A DNA stretch of 58,664 bases, from assembly GCA_946541275.1 (NCBI GenBank), contig CAMNJH010000002.1:1-58664 (forward strand). Direction: 5' to 3'. Position 1 is the first letter of the stretch, and every line of letters starts with the position of its first letter. The stretch comes from an uncultured Prevotellaceae bacterium (GTDB taxonomy: Bacteria; Bacteroidota; Bacteroidia; Bacteroidales; Bacteroidaceae). Shown one piece after another: positions 1 through 8,869 of the stretch. A program made the position numbers and the translations under genes. The notes beneath the pieces were generated by a model. That model ran no database searches, had not been told where the DNA came from, and worked only from the letters and a program-made list of their open reading frames with translations.

Positions 1-2618
1 TCCACGGTGGGCACATAGTAGAATGCCGACTCGGCGTCGTTACCGGGCAGGCCGGTCTTCTCCTTGTTCACGGTATGTGTGTAGGCTGCCATCAGGTTGA
101 TCCACTCGGCGGGCTGAGCGTTCAGGGTCAGGTTGGCCGTCCAGCCATAGCCCTTCGAGGTGTTCTCCAGCACGAATGCCTTGGTGAGATTGCCGCGATA
201 GCCACTGGGATACATTGGGCGATTGTCGACACCATTGAAACGTACGAAGCCACCAACATTAGGCGTTGCCCAGTCAGAGATGAAGACGGCATTGACAGTC
301 TTGTTGAAAATACCCTCAGCAGTGACGGAGAAGGGGAAGGAGACGGGAATCTTGAAGTCAATGGCCAGAGAGGTCTTCCACACCTGAGGCATCTTAAAGT
401 CGCTGCTCACTGCGGCAATGCCCTTTGAAGGAATGGCACCATCGTTGGGTGAGATGGTGGAGGGATAGCCCAGAGATACCAGCTTGTCATAGAGAGCGCC
501 AATAGTGGCCTTGCCGTTGGAATTGGTCACCAGACCACCGCTGAACTCATCCATTGTGAAGCCCATCTTGGCGGCTCCAGCAGCGTTGATGGCGGCTGCA
601 TACTGCACCATGCCACCATTGGTAGGCATATTGGTTAAGAACACCAGAGGCAGACGGCCCTGGAACAGGCCAGTACCGCCACGTACTTTCAACGACTTGT
701 CGCCGAATACATCGTAGACGAAGCCCACACGGGGTGAGAACGTCAGGTTGCTGTCGGGCCACTTGCCGGTGTCAATGTGGCGTCCGTTGTAATTCAGTTT
801 ATAGATGGCGTTGTTGGTCATCAGGTCGCTGTTATCGAAGAAGATGCCGTCGACGCGTAGTCCGTAGGTCAGTTTGAAACGGTCGGTCATGTTCCAATCA
901 TCCTGAGCGTAGATGCTGGCCTTGTTGTAGGTGACGCGGGCAGCAGGGTTCTGCTCACCGCCGTAACCATAGGTGAGGCCAACGACCTCAGGGGCAGCGC
1001 CATTGAGGAATTCAGCCAGTGAGGTGTAGCGGTAGTAGCCCGTGCCGTTGCGCTGGTAGGCGTTGTCGGCCATCTGGTACTCATAGCCTACGCCTGCCAT
1101 GATCTTGTGTCTGCCAACGTAGTAGGTCAGGTCATCCTTTACGTTCCAAACCGTGTTGTGCACACCATTGTTCCAAGTGAAGAGCTCATAGCCCAGAGAC
1201 ATGTAGTTGTCATCGTCCTTCAGGATGTCAATGAAGGGGAAAGGCTCAGACTCAGAGCCGCGGATGTCATCGAGCTTTGAGTAGGTGGCCAGCAACTGGT
1301 TGGAGAGGCTGGAGGTGATGCGGCTGTTCAGGTCGAACGAGAATGACTTCACAATGTTATCCTGCGAATAAAGCGAGTTGGCGAAGGCCATCGAAGCCTT
1401 TGACAGACGGTTGTTCGCCATACGTGTGCCACCGTCCATGGAAGTACCGTTGGTCTGTTTCCATCCCGTGGTCTTAGAGTAGTTGTAGCGCAGGGCCAGA
1501 TGATGCTTGTCGGTGATGTTCCAGTCCAGGCGAATCAGCAGCTTCTTGTTCTCGTCGGTGGCGGGATAGCTGGTCCAAGAGCCCGTGTTGTATCCATACT
1601 TCTCGCGTACGAAGTTGGAGACGCGCTCCATGTCGGCATAGCTGGTGCGCGAGATATAGTTGTCGGGAAAGGCAATGCCGTCCTCTGAAGCACGCCAGCG
1701 GTTCACCTCATTGGGCGACTTCTCCATTTCGCCATTGACGAAGAAGAACAGTTTGTTCTTGATGATGGGGCCACCCAACGTGACGCCGTAGGTGGTGCTC
1801 TGGCTCTTCAGGCGTGCACCATTGATCTGCTCACGGTCGATGGCATCGCCCTGCATGTTCTCATTCTTATGATACACGTAGGCAGAGCCCTTGAAGGTGT
1901 TGGTACCCGACTTGGTGATGGCGTTCACGCCACCGCCGATGAAGTTGGTCTGACGCACGTCGAAGGGCGAGATGACCACCTGCATTTCCTCAATGGCGTC
2001 GATGCTGATGGGGTTGCCGCCGCCGGGCAGACCGCTGCTCAGACCGAAGTTGTTGTTGAAGTTGGCACCATCAACGGTGAAGTTACCCAGACGACCGTCA
2101 CTACCGACGAAGCTCATGCCATTGCCACCATAGGGCGACAGGCGTGTGAACTCGGTAATGCCACGGTTAACGGTAGGCATGGCCGTGAGTTGGGCGCTAT
2201 TGATGTTGGTGGCAGCGCCGGTCTTCTCCTGAGCGAATTTCGAGGCTGTTCCGGTGACGACCACCTCGGCCAGGTCGGTGGCGCTCTCAGAGAGCCATAC
2301 CGGCAGGTTGTAGGTCTCAGCCAGCTGCAGGGTGATGCCGCGCAGCGTCTTTGTCTGGAAGCCAATGTAGCTCACGGTGACGGCGTATGGGCCACCCGTA
2401 CGCATACCCTGGATGCTAAATCTGCCGTTCACGTTGGTTACTGCAGTGTAGCGAGTGCCCGAAGGTTCATGCACTGCTACGACAGTAGCACCAATGACTT
2501 CCTCATCAGAACCTTCGAGTGTGACCTTGCCGGCCATACTCGACGTGGTTACCTGTGCCACTGCGCTCATAGTCATTACAAGCAGCATGGCAATCATTAG
2601 AAAAAATCTCTTTTGCAT
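1..2618 (-). CDS. TonB-dependent receptor, Oar-like (partial, 3' end outside window)
   Basis: Outer-membrane receptor of the TonB-dependent class. The frame is open from the ATG at 2618 to the left edge, about 872 codons. Residues 1-22 form a signal peptide ending in SAVAQ. Residues about 25-105 are a carboxypeptidase-regulatory-like beta-sandwich, followed by a plug domain containing EVVVTGTASKFAQEKTG and FTVDGANFNNNFG, then aromatic beta-barrel strands. It resembles Oar-type receptors (carboxypeptidase regulatory domain plus TonB plug) rather than SusC, and no SusD lies next to it within the window. A -7 box (TACTTTTG on the minus strand) sits at 2651-2658. The substrate cannot be told from sequence. 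The C-terminal barrel is missing only because the window ends. Confidence 0.88.
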   Translation of the reverse strand, partial: MQKRFFLMIAMLLVMTMSAVAQVTTSSMAGKVTLEGSDEEVIGATVVAVHEPSGTRYTAVTNVNGRFSIQGMRTGGPYAVTVSYIGFQTKTLRGITLQLAETYNLPVWLSESATDLAEVVVTGTASKFAQEKTGAATNINSAQLTAMPTVNRGITEFTRLSPYGGNGMSFVGSDGRLGNFTVDGANFNNNFGLSSGLPGGGNPISIDAIEEMQVVISPFDVRQTNFIGGGVNAITKSGTNTFKGSAYVYHKNENMQGDAIDREQINGARLKSQSTTYGVTLGGPIIKNKLFFFVNGEMEKSPNEVNRWRASEDGIAFPDNYISRTSYADMERVSNFVREKYGYNTGSWTSYPATDENKKLLIRLDWNITDKHHLALRYNYSKTTGWKQTNGTSMDGGTRMANNRLSKASMAFANSLYSQDNIVKSFSFDLNSRITSSLSNQLLATYSKLDDIRGSESEPFPFIDILKDDDNYMSLGYELFTWNNGVHNTVWNVKDDLTYYVGRHKIMAGVGYEYQMADNAYQRNGTGYYRYTSLAEFLNGAAPEVVGLTYGYGGEQNPAARVTYNKASIYAQDDWNMTDRFKLTYGLRVDGIFFDNSDLMTNNAIYKLNYNGRHIDTGKWPDSNLTFSPRVGFVYDVFGDKSLKVRGGTGLFQGRLPLVFLTNMPTNGGMVQYAAAINAAGAAKMGFTMDEFSGGLVTNSNGKATIGALYDKLVSLGYPSTISPNDGAIPSKGIAAVSSDFKMPQVWKTSLAIDFKIPVSFPFSVTAEGIFNKTVNAVFISDWATPNVGGFVRFNGVDNRPMYPSGYRGNLTKAFVLENTSKGYGWTANLTLNAQPAEWINLMAAYTHTVNKEKTGLPGNDAESAFYYVPTV

Positions 2619-2650
2619 ATTAATAATTATAATGTTTGTTTTTTCGGGTA

Positions 2651-2658
2651 CAAAAGTA
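2651..2658 (-). promoter_or_regulatory. -7 promoter box of the TonB-dependent receptor
   Basis: TACTTTTG on the minus strand matches the Bacteroidetes TAnnTTTG consensus and lies about 32 nt upstream of the ATG at 2618, in an AT-rich gap. Confidence 0.6.
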
Positions 2659-2720
2659 ATTAAAATTTTTGAGAACTTAGTGCTTTTCCAGTATTATTTT
2701 TCATCAAGTTTTAAAATAAT

Positions 2721-2769
2721 GAGCAATAGGTGCAGCACCGCTCAGGTATTGGCGCTACACCTATTGCTC
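2721..2769 (-). terminator. Intrinsic terminator overlapping the obg stop codon
   Basis: GAGCAATAGGTG (2721-2732) pairs perfectly with CACCTATTGCTC (2758-2769). The upstream arm, read on the minus strand, contains the last Glu-Gln codons and the TAG stop of obg. An AT-rich tail (ATTATTTTAAAA) follows on the minus strand. It would end the hpt-adk-obg transcript before the TonB receptor promoter. Confidence 0.65.
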
Positions 2770-3951
2770 AAAATCATCTTCCAGCTCGTCAATATCGAAA
2801 ATGTCATCATCTTCTACGTCAACGTATTCTATGTCATCATCGGCGTCCTCGTCGGCCAGTTCCTGGGCAAAGGTATCCATGTCCTTATCGCGGTGCACCA
2901 GCCGGTCGTCGGCTTGAATGGCCTGCAGTTTGTTGCTCTCGCTGTTCAGCTCGCGCCACAGCACATCCTTCAGCTCGTCCAGGTGCAGGCCGGTGACGGC
3001 CGAAATGAACACGACGGGGACAGGCTCCTGTCCAGCGGCCTGGAAGTCAGCTTCCAGCTGCTCTTTCAGCATTTCCATCAGCTCCTCGTCCAGCAGGTCG
3101 CACTTGGTAACTGCCAGCACGCGCTGTTTTGACAACAGCTCGGGGTTGAACTGCCGCAACTCATTGAGCAGGATGCCATACTCATGCGTGATGTTATCGG
3201 TATCGCCGGGAACCATGAACAGCAGGAGTGAATTGCGCTCAATGTGGCGCAGGAAGCGCAGACCTAGTCCCCGGCCTTCTGATGCCCCCTCAATGATGCC
3301 GGGAATGTCGGCCATGACGAATGATTTGTTGTCACGATAGCCCACGATGCCCAGTGAGGGCTCCATAGTGGTAAAGGGGTAGTTGGCTATCTTGGGCCGG
3401 GCGTTCGACAGGGAGCTGACCAGTGTTGACTTGCCCGCATTGGGGAAGCCCACCAGACCTACGTCGGCCAGCAGCTTCAGCTCCATGATGATGGTCATCT
3501 CCTGCATGGGCTCGCCAGGCTGTGCATAGCGTGGTGCCTGGTTGGTGGCGCTGCGGAACTGGAAGTTGCCCAGTCCGCCGCGTCCGCCTTTCAGCAGGAG
3601 TACTTCCTGTCCGTCGTAGGTCACGTCGCACACGTACTTGCCAGTCTCTGCATTGTAGACCACGGTGCCGCAGGGCACGTCAATATAAACGTCCTTGCCG
3701 TCAGTGCCGTGGCATTTGTCCTTGCCTCCGTTGCCTCCGTGCTCTGCAAAGATGTGGCGCTCGTACTTCAGGTGGAGCAGCGTCCAGTAGTTGTGGTTAC
3801 CGCGCAGGATGATGCTTCCGCCTTTTCCGCCATCACCGCCATCAGGTCCGCCATTGGGGTTATATTTCACGTGGCGCAGATGCATGGACCCGCGTCCACC
3901 CTTACCCGAGCGGCAGAGAATCTTGACGTAATCTACGAAGTTGCTTTCCAT
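2761..3951 (-). CDS. obg: GTPase Obg/CgtA
   Basis: Essential ribosome-associated GTPase involved in 50S maturation and stress signalling. The glycine-rich Obg fold spans residues 1-159 ([28 protein letters not shown]). The G domain follows with G1 GFPNAGKST (168-176), G3 DIPG (215-218), G4 TKCD (282-285) and G5 SAV near 316. The tail from about 357 to 396 is almost wholly acidic, as is common in this family. Length 396 is normal for Bacteroidetes. It is the last gene of an hpt-adk-obg operon. The gap to adk is filled by a 10-bp-period CTAG array, so no ordinary ribosome-binding site is visible there. Confidence 0.97.
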   Translation of the reverse strand: MESNFVDYVKILCRSGKGGRGSMHLRHVKYNPNGGPDGGDGGKGGSIILRGNHNYWTLLHLKYERHIFAEHGGNGGKDKCHGTDGKDVYIDVPCGTVVYNAETGKYVCDVTYDGQEVLLLKGGRGGLGNFQFRSATNQAPRYAQPGEPMQEMTIIMELKLLADVGLVGFPNAGKSTLVSSLSNARPKIANYPFTTMEPSLGIVGYRDNKSFVMADIPGIIEGASEGRGLGLRFLRHIERNSLLLFMVPGDTDNITHEYGILLNELRQFNPELLSKQRVLAVTKCDLLDEELMEMLKEQLEADFQAAGQEPVPVVFISAVTGLHLDELKDVLWRELNSESNKLQAIQADDRLVHRDKDMDTFAQELADEDADDDIEYVDVEDDDIFDIDELEDDFEQ

Positions 3952-3973
3952 TTCTTTGTCTTCTGGGATTTTT

Positions 3974-4053
3974 CTAGAATCTAGGAATGCCTAGGATTAT
4001 CTAGGAACGTCTAGAATTGCCTAGGATTGCCTAGACCACCTAGGATTTCCTAG
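3974..4053. repeat. CTAG decamer array 1
   Basis: CTAG begins at 3974, 3981, 3991, 4001, 4011, 4021, 4031, 4040 and 4050, giving steps of 7, 10, 10, 10, 10, 10, 9 and 10 bp. Typical units are CTAGGAATGC and CTAGGATTGC. The last CTAG contains the adk stop codon (TAG on the minus strand, 4050-4052). The array fills the gap between adk and obg. A 10-bp period is not a codon multiple and equals about one helical turn. Confidence 0.85.
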
Positions 4054-4622
4054 ATTTCATCCACCACCTTGCAGATGTCAGCAAAGATGCGGTCCAGCTC
4101 GCCCAGACCATTGATGTGATGGTGCAGACCTTCCTGCTTGTACCACTCAATGAGGGGCTGCGTCTGTGAGTGGTAGACCACCAGGCGCTTCTTGATGGTT
4201 TCCTCGTTGTCGTCGGCCCGGCCACTCTGCTGACCGCGCAGGATGAGGCGCTTCATCAGCTCGTCCTCGGGCACGTCCAGCTCCAGCATGGCGGCCACTT
4301 TGTCACCGCGCTCAGCCAGCATCTGCTTCAGTGCCTCAGCCTGAGGGATGGTGCGTGGGAAGCCATCGAAGATGACGCCCTTGTGGCCACGGCCGAAGGA
4401 GTCGTAGACCGAAGCCAGGATGCTGATCATCAGCTCGTCGGGAATGAGCTGTCCTTGGTCAATGTACTGCTGGGCCGTCTTACCCAGTTCACTACCTCTC
4501 TTAATCTCTGCGCGCAGCACGTCGCCGGTGGAGATATGCTCCAGGCCATAGTGCTCAATGAGCCTGTCGCTCTGCGTTCCCTTGCCTGAGCCAGGAGCGC
4601 CGAATATCACAATGTTCTTCAT
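4050..4622 (-). CDS. adk: Adenylate kinase
   Basis: Converts ATP + AMP to 2 ADP in the cytoplasm. The 190-residue protein starts MKNIVIFGAPGSGKGTQ. The P-loop GAPGSGKGT is at 8-16, AMP-site HISTGD near 29-34, and DGFPRT at 86-91. The lid is short and has no zinc cysteines (LRGQQSGRADDNEE). The start at 4622 is chosen because the P-loop normally lies within ten residues of the N-terminus; the frame stays open 44 codons further upstream to an ATG overlapping the end of hpt. The TAG stop lies inside the CTAG array. Second gene of hpt-adk-obg. Confidence 0.96.
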   Translation of the reverse strand: MKNIVIFGAPGSGKGTQSDRLIEHYGLEHISTGDVLRAEIKRGSELGKTAQQYIDQGQLIPDELMISILASVYDSFGRGHKGVIFDGFPRTIPQAEALKQMLAERGDKVAAMLELDVPEDELMKRLILRGQQSGRADDNEETIKKRLVVYHSQTQPLIEWYKQEGLHHHINGLGELDRIFADICKVVDEI

Positions 4623-4744
4623 ATTAATATGTTGTTCTACTTGGTTTCGTTTAACTTTATACTCCTTACCTTTGTACCACACGTCAGGTAGCAGATCGCC
4701 TGGACGGGCATCTGTCATGTCGCTGGGCAGATGGGGCAGTTTTA

Positions 4745-5281
4745 CTACTCGCATAGGGTGTAGATGTCTTTCAGGCCACGTCCTTGCTGGTCGTAGTCCA
4801 GTCCGTAGCCTACGATGAAATCATTGGGAATACGCAGCGCCACATATTTCAGGTCAAGAGAGACCTTCAGTTTTTCTGGTTTCACCAGCAGGGCGCAGAT
4901 GTTGACGCTGGCAGGATTGCGGGTGCCCAGTGTTTCTATCATGCGCTTCATGGTCAGACCCGTGTCAACGATGTCTTCCACGATGATGATGTGGCGGCCC
5001 GAAAGATCCTCATTGATGCCCAGTACCTCGGTCACCTTTCCCGTAGTGGTGGTGCCCTGATAGCTGGCCAGTTTCACAAACGATACCTCGCAGGGAATGG
5101 TCATCTCGCGCATTAAGTCGGAGGCAAAGATGAAAGCGCCGTTCAGCACTCCCAGCAGCAACGGATTCTTACCCTCCATGTCGTGGCTGATCTGCCGGGC
5201 CACTTCTTTTACGCGCTTTTTGATTTCTTCTTCGGTAATGGACAGCCCGAAAGTCTTGTCTTTTACTTGAATGGTTTTCAT
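4745..5281 (-). CDS. hpt: Hypoxanthine phosphoribosyltransferase
   Basis: Purine salvage enzyme joining hypoxanthine or guanine to PRPP. The 178-residue protein carries the PRPP-binding motif VEDIVDTG (101-108), the flexible-loop SYQGTTTTG (73-81) and a C-terminal DFIVGYGLDYDQQGRGL purine-site segment, all in the usual order. First gene of an operon with adk and obg, so purine salvage, nucleotide balance and a GTPase are linked. The promoter upstream overlaps an imperfect palindrome (5290-5332). Confidence 0.96.
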   Translation of the reverse strand: MKTIQVKDKTFGLSITEEEIKKRVKEVARQISHDMEGKNPLLLGVLNGAFIFASDLMREMTIPCEVSFVKLASYQGTTTTGKVTEVLGINEDLSGRHIIIVEDIVDTGLTMKRMIETLGTRNPASVNICALLVKPEKLKVSLDLKYVALRIPNDFIVGYGLDYDQQGRGLKDIYTLCE

Positions 5282-5289
5282 TCTAGAAT

Positions 5290-5332
5290 GGATTATTCAG
5301 TATTTTGCATGCAAAAATACGAAAAATAATCC
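5290..5332 (-). promoter_or_regulatory. hpt promoter within a palindrome (candidate operator)
   Basis: The minus-strand -7 box TATTTTTG (5312-5319) sits inside nested inverted repeats: GGATTATT (5290-5297) with AATAATCC (5325-5332) outside, and TATTTTGCATGCAAAAATA inside. The symmetry centred on GCATGC suggests a repressor site or an mRNA 5' hairpin. Which of these it is cannot be told from sequence. Confidence 0.5.
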
Positions 5333-5468
5333 GTGTTACAAAGAAAACTACCAAAAAAAGTGAACAAAGCTTGCAATGTGTAGCAGACTTTGTGTGTTTT
5401 TTCAGTTACAATTATTGTGAAAGGCAAAGAAAAACACAGAAAAGTTTGGCCAACTCATTGAAACTTCG

Positions 5469-5476
5469 TAATTTTG
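5469..5476 (+). promoter_or_regulatory. -7 box of nnr, 7 nt before ATG
   Basis: TAATTTTG followed by CACCGTT and then the ATG at 5484. Transcription would start at or within a few bases of the start codon. Confidence 0.65.
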
Positions 5477-5483
5477 CACCGTT

Positions 5484-7010
5484 ATGAAGATTTTTACAGC
5501 TGCTCAGATTCATGAGCTGGATAAATATACAATAGAGCACGAGCCCATTGAGTCAATTGATTTGATGGAACGGTCAGCCCGCGTGCTCACTGATGCCATC
5601 ATGGAGCAGTGGAATTCCAGTGTGCCCGTCGTGGTGTTTGCCGGACCAGGCAACAATGGTGGCGATGCCTTGGCAGTGGCCCGTATGCTCATAGAAAGGA
5701 ATTACCAGGTGCAGACCTATCTTTTCAATATCAGCGGAAAACTGTCGGCTGATTGTGCCACGAACAAGCAGCGCCTGGTGAACGCGAAGGGTCACCCGCT
5801 GCTGACGGAAGTGACACAGCGCTTCGAATCGCCAAAGCTGGAGGAAGGCATGCTGGTGATTGACGGACTGTTTGGCACGGGGCAGAACAGACCGCTGGCA
5901 GGTGGTTTCGCCTCGCTGGTGAAATTCATCAATAGCTCCAAGGCCGACGTGGTGAGCATTGACATGCCATCGGGACTCATTGCCGAAGACAACGCGTACA
6001 ATGTGCGTGCCAATATTATTCGTGCTACTCAGACGCTCACCCTGCAGCATGTCAAACTGGCTTTCCTCTTCCCCGAACATCAGCAGTTCATCGGACAGCT
6101 GAAAGTGCTCGACATTCATCTGAGTCAGGAAGGTATTCAGAAGATGGATGCCTCTTTCTCGCTGACTGAACAGGCCGACGTGCTGCCGCTGCTGCTTTCG
6201 CGCGACCCCTTTGCCCATAAGGGCACCATGGGCCATGCTTTGTTGGTGGCTGGTAGTTATGGCATGGCGGGGGCGGCCATACTGGCGGCTCGGGCTTGTA
6301 TGCGCTCTGGTGCTGGCAAGCTGACGGTACACACACCGCGCCGCAATGTGGCCATCCTGCAGTCAACGATTCCTGAGGCAGTGCTCCATACCGACCGCGA
6401 AGAGACCCTTTTCTCAGAAGCTCTGTCAACCGAAGCTTTCCAGGCCTTGGCCATCGGGCCGGGACTGGGCATTGCTGAGCAGACAGCCATTGCCATGATA
6501 GCACAGTTGCGGCGTGCTCAGTGTCCTGCCGTGGTTGATGCCGATGCACTGAACATCCTGTCGTCCAAGCATGCCTGGATGCAGCAGCTGCCCAAGGGCA
6601 TCATCCTGACGCCCCATCCGCGTGAGCTTGAGCGCTTGGAAGGCCAGTGTACAGACAGCTATGAGCGGCTGACCAAGGCGCGCCTGCTGGCAGAGCGACT
6701 GCAGGGCTATGTAATACTGAAGGGGCATCGTACTGCCATCTGCATGCCCGACGGGCACGTGGCTTTCAACACGACGGGCAATGCGGGCATGGCTACCGCA
6801 GGCAGTGGCGACGTGCTCACCGGCATCCTCCTGGGGCTGCTGGCCCGGGGCTATCAGCAGCGCGAGGCCTGTATGCTGGGAGTCTATCTTCATGGTCTGG
6901 CTGGTGACCTGGCAGCTCAGGAACTGGGCGAAGAAAGCCTGATGGCCAGCGACATCATACAGTATCTGCCCAAGGCATTCATGAAATTGAAGAGTCAGAG
7001 AAAGTCGTAG
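5484..7010 (+). CDS. nnr: Bifunctional NAD(P)H-hydrate epimerase / ADP-dependent NAD(P)H-hydrate dehydratase
   Basis: Repairs hydrated NAD(P)H. The 508-residue fusion has an N-terminal YjeF_N epimerase (about 1-215; GPGNNGGD at 54-61, VIDGLFGTGQNRPL, VSIDMPSGL) and a C-terminal ribokinase-like dehydratase (about 235-500; AIGPGLG, VVDADALNIL, LTPHPRELERL, TAGSGDVLTG near 438). This is the usual bacterial two-domain form at normal length. It diverges from hpt and is followed 15 nt later by a DUF4831 gene, probably cotranscribed. The -7 box almost touches the start codon, implying a leaderless mRNA. Confidence 0.96.
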   Translation: MKIFTAAQIHELDKYTIEHEPIESIDLMERSARVLTDAIMEQWNSSVPVVVFAGPGNNGGDALAVARMLIERNYQVQTYLFNISGKLSADCATNKQRLVNAKGHPLLTEVTQRFESPKLEEGMLVIDGLFGTGQNRPLAGGFASLVKFINSSKADVVSIDMPSGLIAEDNAYNVRANIIRATQTLTLQHVKLAFLFPEHQQFIGQLKVLDIHLSQEGIQKMDASFSLTEQADVLPLLLSRDPFAHKGTMGHALLVAGSYGMAGAAILAARACMRSGAGKLTVHTPRRNVAILQSTIPEAVLHTDREETLFSEALSTEAFQALAIGPGLGIAEQTAIAMIAQLRRAQCPAVVDADALNILSSKHAWMQQLPKGIILTPHPRELERLEGQCTDSYERLTKARLLAERLQGYVILKGHRTAICMPDGHVAFNTTGNAGMATAGSGDVLTGILLGLLARGYQQREACMLGVYLHGLAGDLAAQELGEESLMASDIIQYLPKAFMKLKSQRKS

Positions 7011-7025
7011 TAAGCAGTGTTTGAA

Positions 7026-8150
7026 ATGAAAAAGAGCATCAATATAAATAAGCTTGTTGGCATGAAGTTGCTCAAGGCCTTCTGCCTGTCTCTCATCCTC
7101 TCCCCCCTGTCGTTCAGTGCTGCTATGGCACAGACACAGCTGAGCAGCTATCGTCCTGGTTTGACGCCTGAGGGGGCGGTCTACTTCCTGCCAAAGACGG
7201 CCCTGCGCATCAGTGTGCTGGTGGAGAAAACCACCTATCAGCCTGGCGACTTCGCACCTTATGCCTTGCGCTATCTGCGTGTGGCTGACGTGTCGCAGGA
7301 CCCTGCCACCAGTTTTCGCGTGGTAGGCATCACCCAGACTCCATGCCCCGTGCCCGACACGACGAAGGTCTACGCTGTGAAGTTCAACCCCACCACGGTG
7401 GCTTCGCGGATGGTGCTTTCAGATGATGGGCGCCTGCTGGGCCTGAATGTCGACGATGCCCGCGATGTTGTGCTGCCTGCCCCGTTTGCCCCCCAGCCTC
7501 AGCCTGCCATTGTCAACCCCCGTCAGTACATGAGTGAGGAGATTCTGTCGTGTGGCAGCACGGCCAAGATGGCCGAGCTGACGGCGCATGAGATTTACGA
7601 CGTGCGCGAGAACCGGTCGCTGCTCGTCAAGGGACAGGCCGACTTCATGCCGCAGGATGGCCGGCAGATGCAAATCATGCTGGACGAACTGGACAAGCAG
7701 GACCGCTCGCTCAGCTCGTTGTTCCTGGGTGTGACGCAGCGCGACACCACCGAGCATATTGTTTGGGTGACGCCATCGGCTCCCGAGGGCAGGAAAGTGC
7801 TGTTCCGCCTGTCGCAGATGCACGGTTTCGTGGAGCCTGATGACCTTTCGGGCGCACCTTATTATATTTCCATTGACGACATCAGCCAGCTGCCCGCCCC
7901 CGACGAGAATGCCAAGAAGGGGAAAGCAAAGCAGTATGAGGCAGGCATCTATGTCAACGTGCCAGGGCGCCTGCGTTCCACCATTTACAAAGGAGTTGAC
8001 GCTATAAAGGGCGGAGAATTCCCCGCCCCTCAGTTTGGCCAGACCGTGCTGCTCAGTGCTCATCTGTTTAACAAGCGCTATGCCACCCGTCTGCGACTGG
8101 ATGGGCTGACGGGCGCTGTGCAGCGCCTGGATGCCGACCAGCCTAAGTAA
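7026..8150 (+). CDS. DUF4831 family exported protein
   Basis: Protein of unknown function found in Bacteroidetes. It has a hydrophobic signal segment MKLLKAFCLSLILSPLSFS followed by AMAQ. The mature part begins with a pattern typical of DUF4831: a proteolysis-like strand 'EGAVYFLPKTALRISVLVEK' and then YQPGDFAPYALRYL. An internal ATG at 7062 would start exactly at the signal peptide and is an equally good start; 7026 adds 12 residues. No catalytic motif is visible. It follows nnr by 15 nt and ends 18 bp from the convergent DJ-1/PfpI gene. Confidence 0.75.
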   Translation: MKKSININKLVGMKLLKAFCLSLILSPLSFSAAMAQTQLSSYRPGLTPEGAVYFLPKTALRISVLVEKTTYQPGDFAPYALRYLRVADVSQDPATSFRVVGITQTPCPVPDTTKVYAVKFNPTTVASRMVLSDDGRLLGLNVDDARDVVLPAPFAPQPQPAIVNPRQYMSEEILSCGSTAKMAELTAHEIYDVRENRSLLVKGQADFMPQDGRQMQIMLDELDKQDRSLSSLFLGVTQRDTTEHIVWVTPSAPEGRKVLFRLSQMHGFVEPDDLSGAPYYISIDDISQLPAPDENAKKGKAKQYEAGIYVNVPGRLRSTIYKGVDAIKGGEFPAPQFGQTVLLSAHLFNKRYATRLRLDGLTGAVQRLDADQPK

Positions 8151-8168
8151 TCGTTTCTTTAAAGCCTG

Positions 8169-8738
8169 TTATTTTTCCATCAGGTGGGCATAGCGCATGC
8201 CCACAGCAATCTGTTGTGCTGTGCTGGCGTCGGCCAGCATGGACAGAAGCTGATAGGCAAAGGGGAAGGCAGCAGCAGGACCCTCGCCAGTGACGATGTT
8301 GCCGTCAACGGTGCACAGCTCGCCCGTGTAGGTAGCCCCTTGGAGCAACTGCTCAAAGCCGGGATAGCATGTGGCTTGCTTGCCATTGAGCATGCCCAGC
8401 TGGCCCAGCACCACGGCAGGCGCAGCGCAGATGGCGGCAATCATCCTATTGGCTTTCATCTGGGCCAGCACGGCCTGGCACACTCCCTGATGGGCATACA
8501 GGTTGCTGGCTCCGGGCATGCCGCCAGGCAACAGCAGCAGGTCAGCATCGCTGAAGTCGCAGTCCTCAATCAGTGCGTCGGCCACCATCTGAACGCCGTG
8601 TGCCGACTCTACTATTTGCGAGCCGTCCATCACGCTCACTGTTACCACCTCAACACCGCCGCGACGCAGCACATCGACTGGAATCAGGGCTTCCACATCC
8701 TCGAAGCCGTCAGCCAGAAATACATACACTTTTGCCAT
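8169..8738 (-). CDS. DJ-1/PfpI (YajL/ThiJ-type) family protein
   Basis: Small cytoplasmic alpha/beta protein of 189 residues. Conserved features are GFEDVEA with the family glutamate at 16, LLPGGMPG (69-76), and the nucleophile-elbow cysteine C104 in AAICAAP. Family members act as deglycases, chaperones or glyoxalases; the sequence cannot decide which. The pattern is closest to YajL/DJ-1. A minus-strand -7 box (TATCTTTG) is at 8791-8798. Monocistronic, convergent with the DUF4831 gene. Confidence 0.9.
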   Translation of the reverse strand: MAKVYVFLADGFEDVEALIPVDVLRRGGVEVVTVSVMDGSQIVESAHGVQMVADALIEDCDFSDADLLLLPGGMPGASNLYAHQGVCQAVLAQMKANRMIAAICAAPAVVLGQLGMLNGKQATCYPGFEQLLQGATYTGELCTVDGNIVTGEGPAAAFPFAYQLLSMLADASTAQQIAVGMRYAHLMEK

Positions 8739-8790
8739 AATTACTTTTTTTTGTAAGGGTTATTATCTTAGGGAAGTTATTTCTCGGGAA

Positions 8791-8798
8791 CAAAGATA
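8791..8798 (-). promoter_or_regulatory. -7 box of the DJ-1/PfpI gene
   Basis: TATCTTTG on the minus strand, about 52 nt upstream of the ATG at 8738. Confidence 0.55.
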
Positions 8799-8831
8799 CG
8801 CTTTTTCTTTGAAGTTTCCAAGTTTTTTTCG

Positions 8832-8839
8832 TATTTTTG
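8832..8839 (+). promoter_or_regulatory. -7 box of the xerD-type gene
   Basis: TATTTTTG on the plus strand, 30 nt upstream of the ATG at 8870; a purine-rich GAGGTAAGAA precedes that ATG. Confidence 0.55.
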
Positions 8840-8869
8840 CAGTCTCCATATTATATATTGAGGTAAGAA

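Noticed and set aside
3974..4053. Decamer arrays considered as CRISPR
   Set aside because: Units are 10 bp with no unique spacers, and no cas gene is present.
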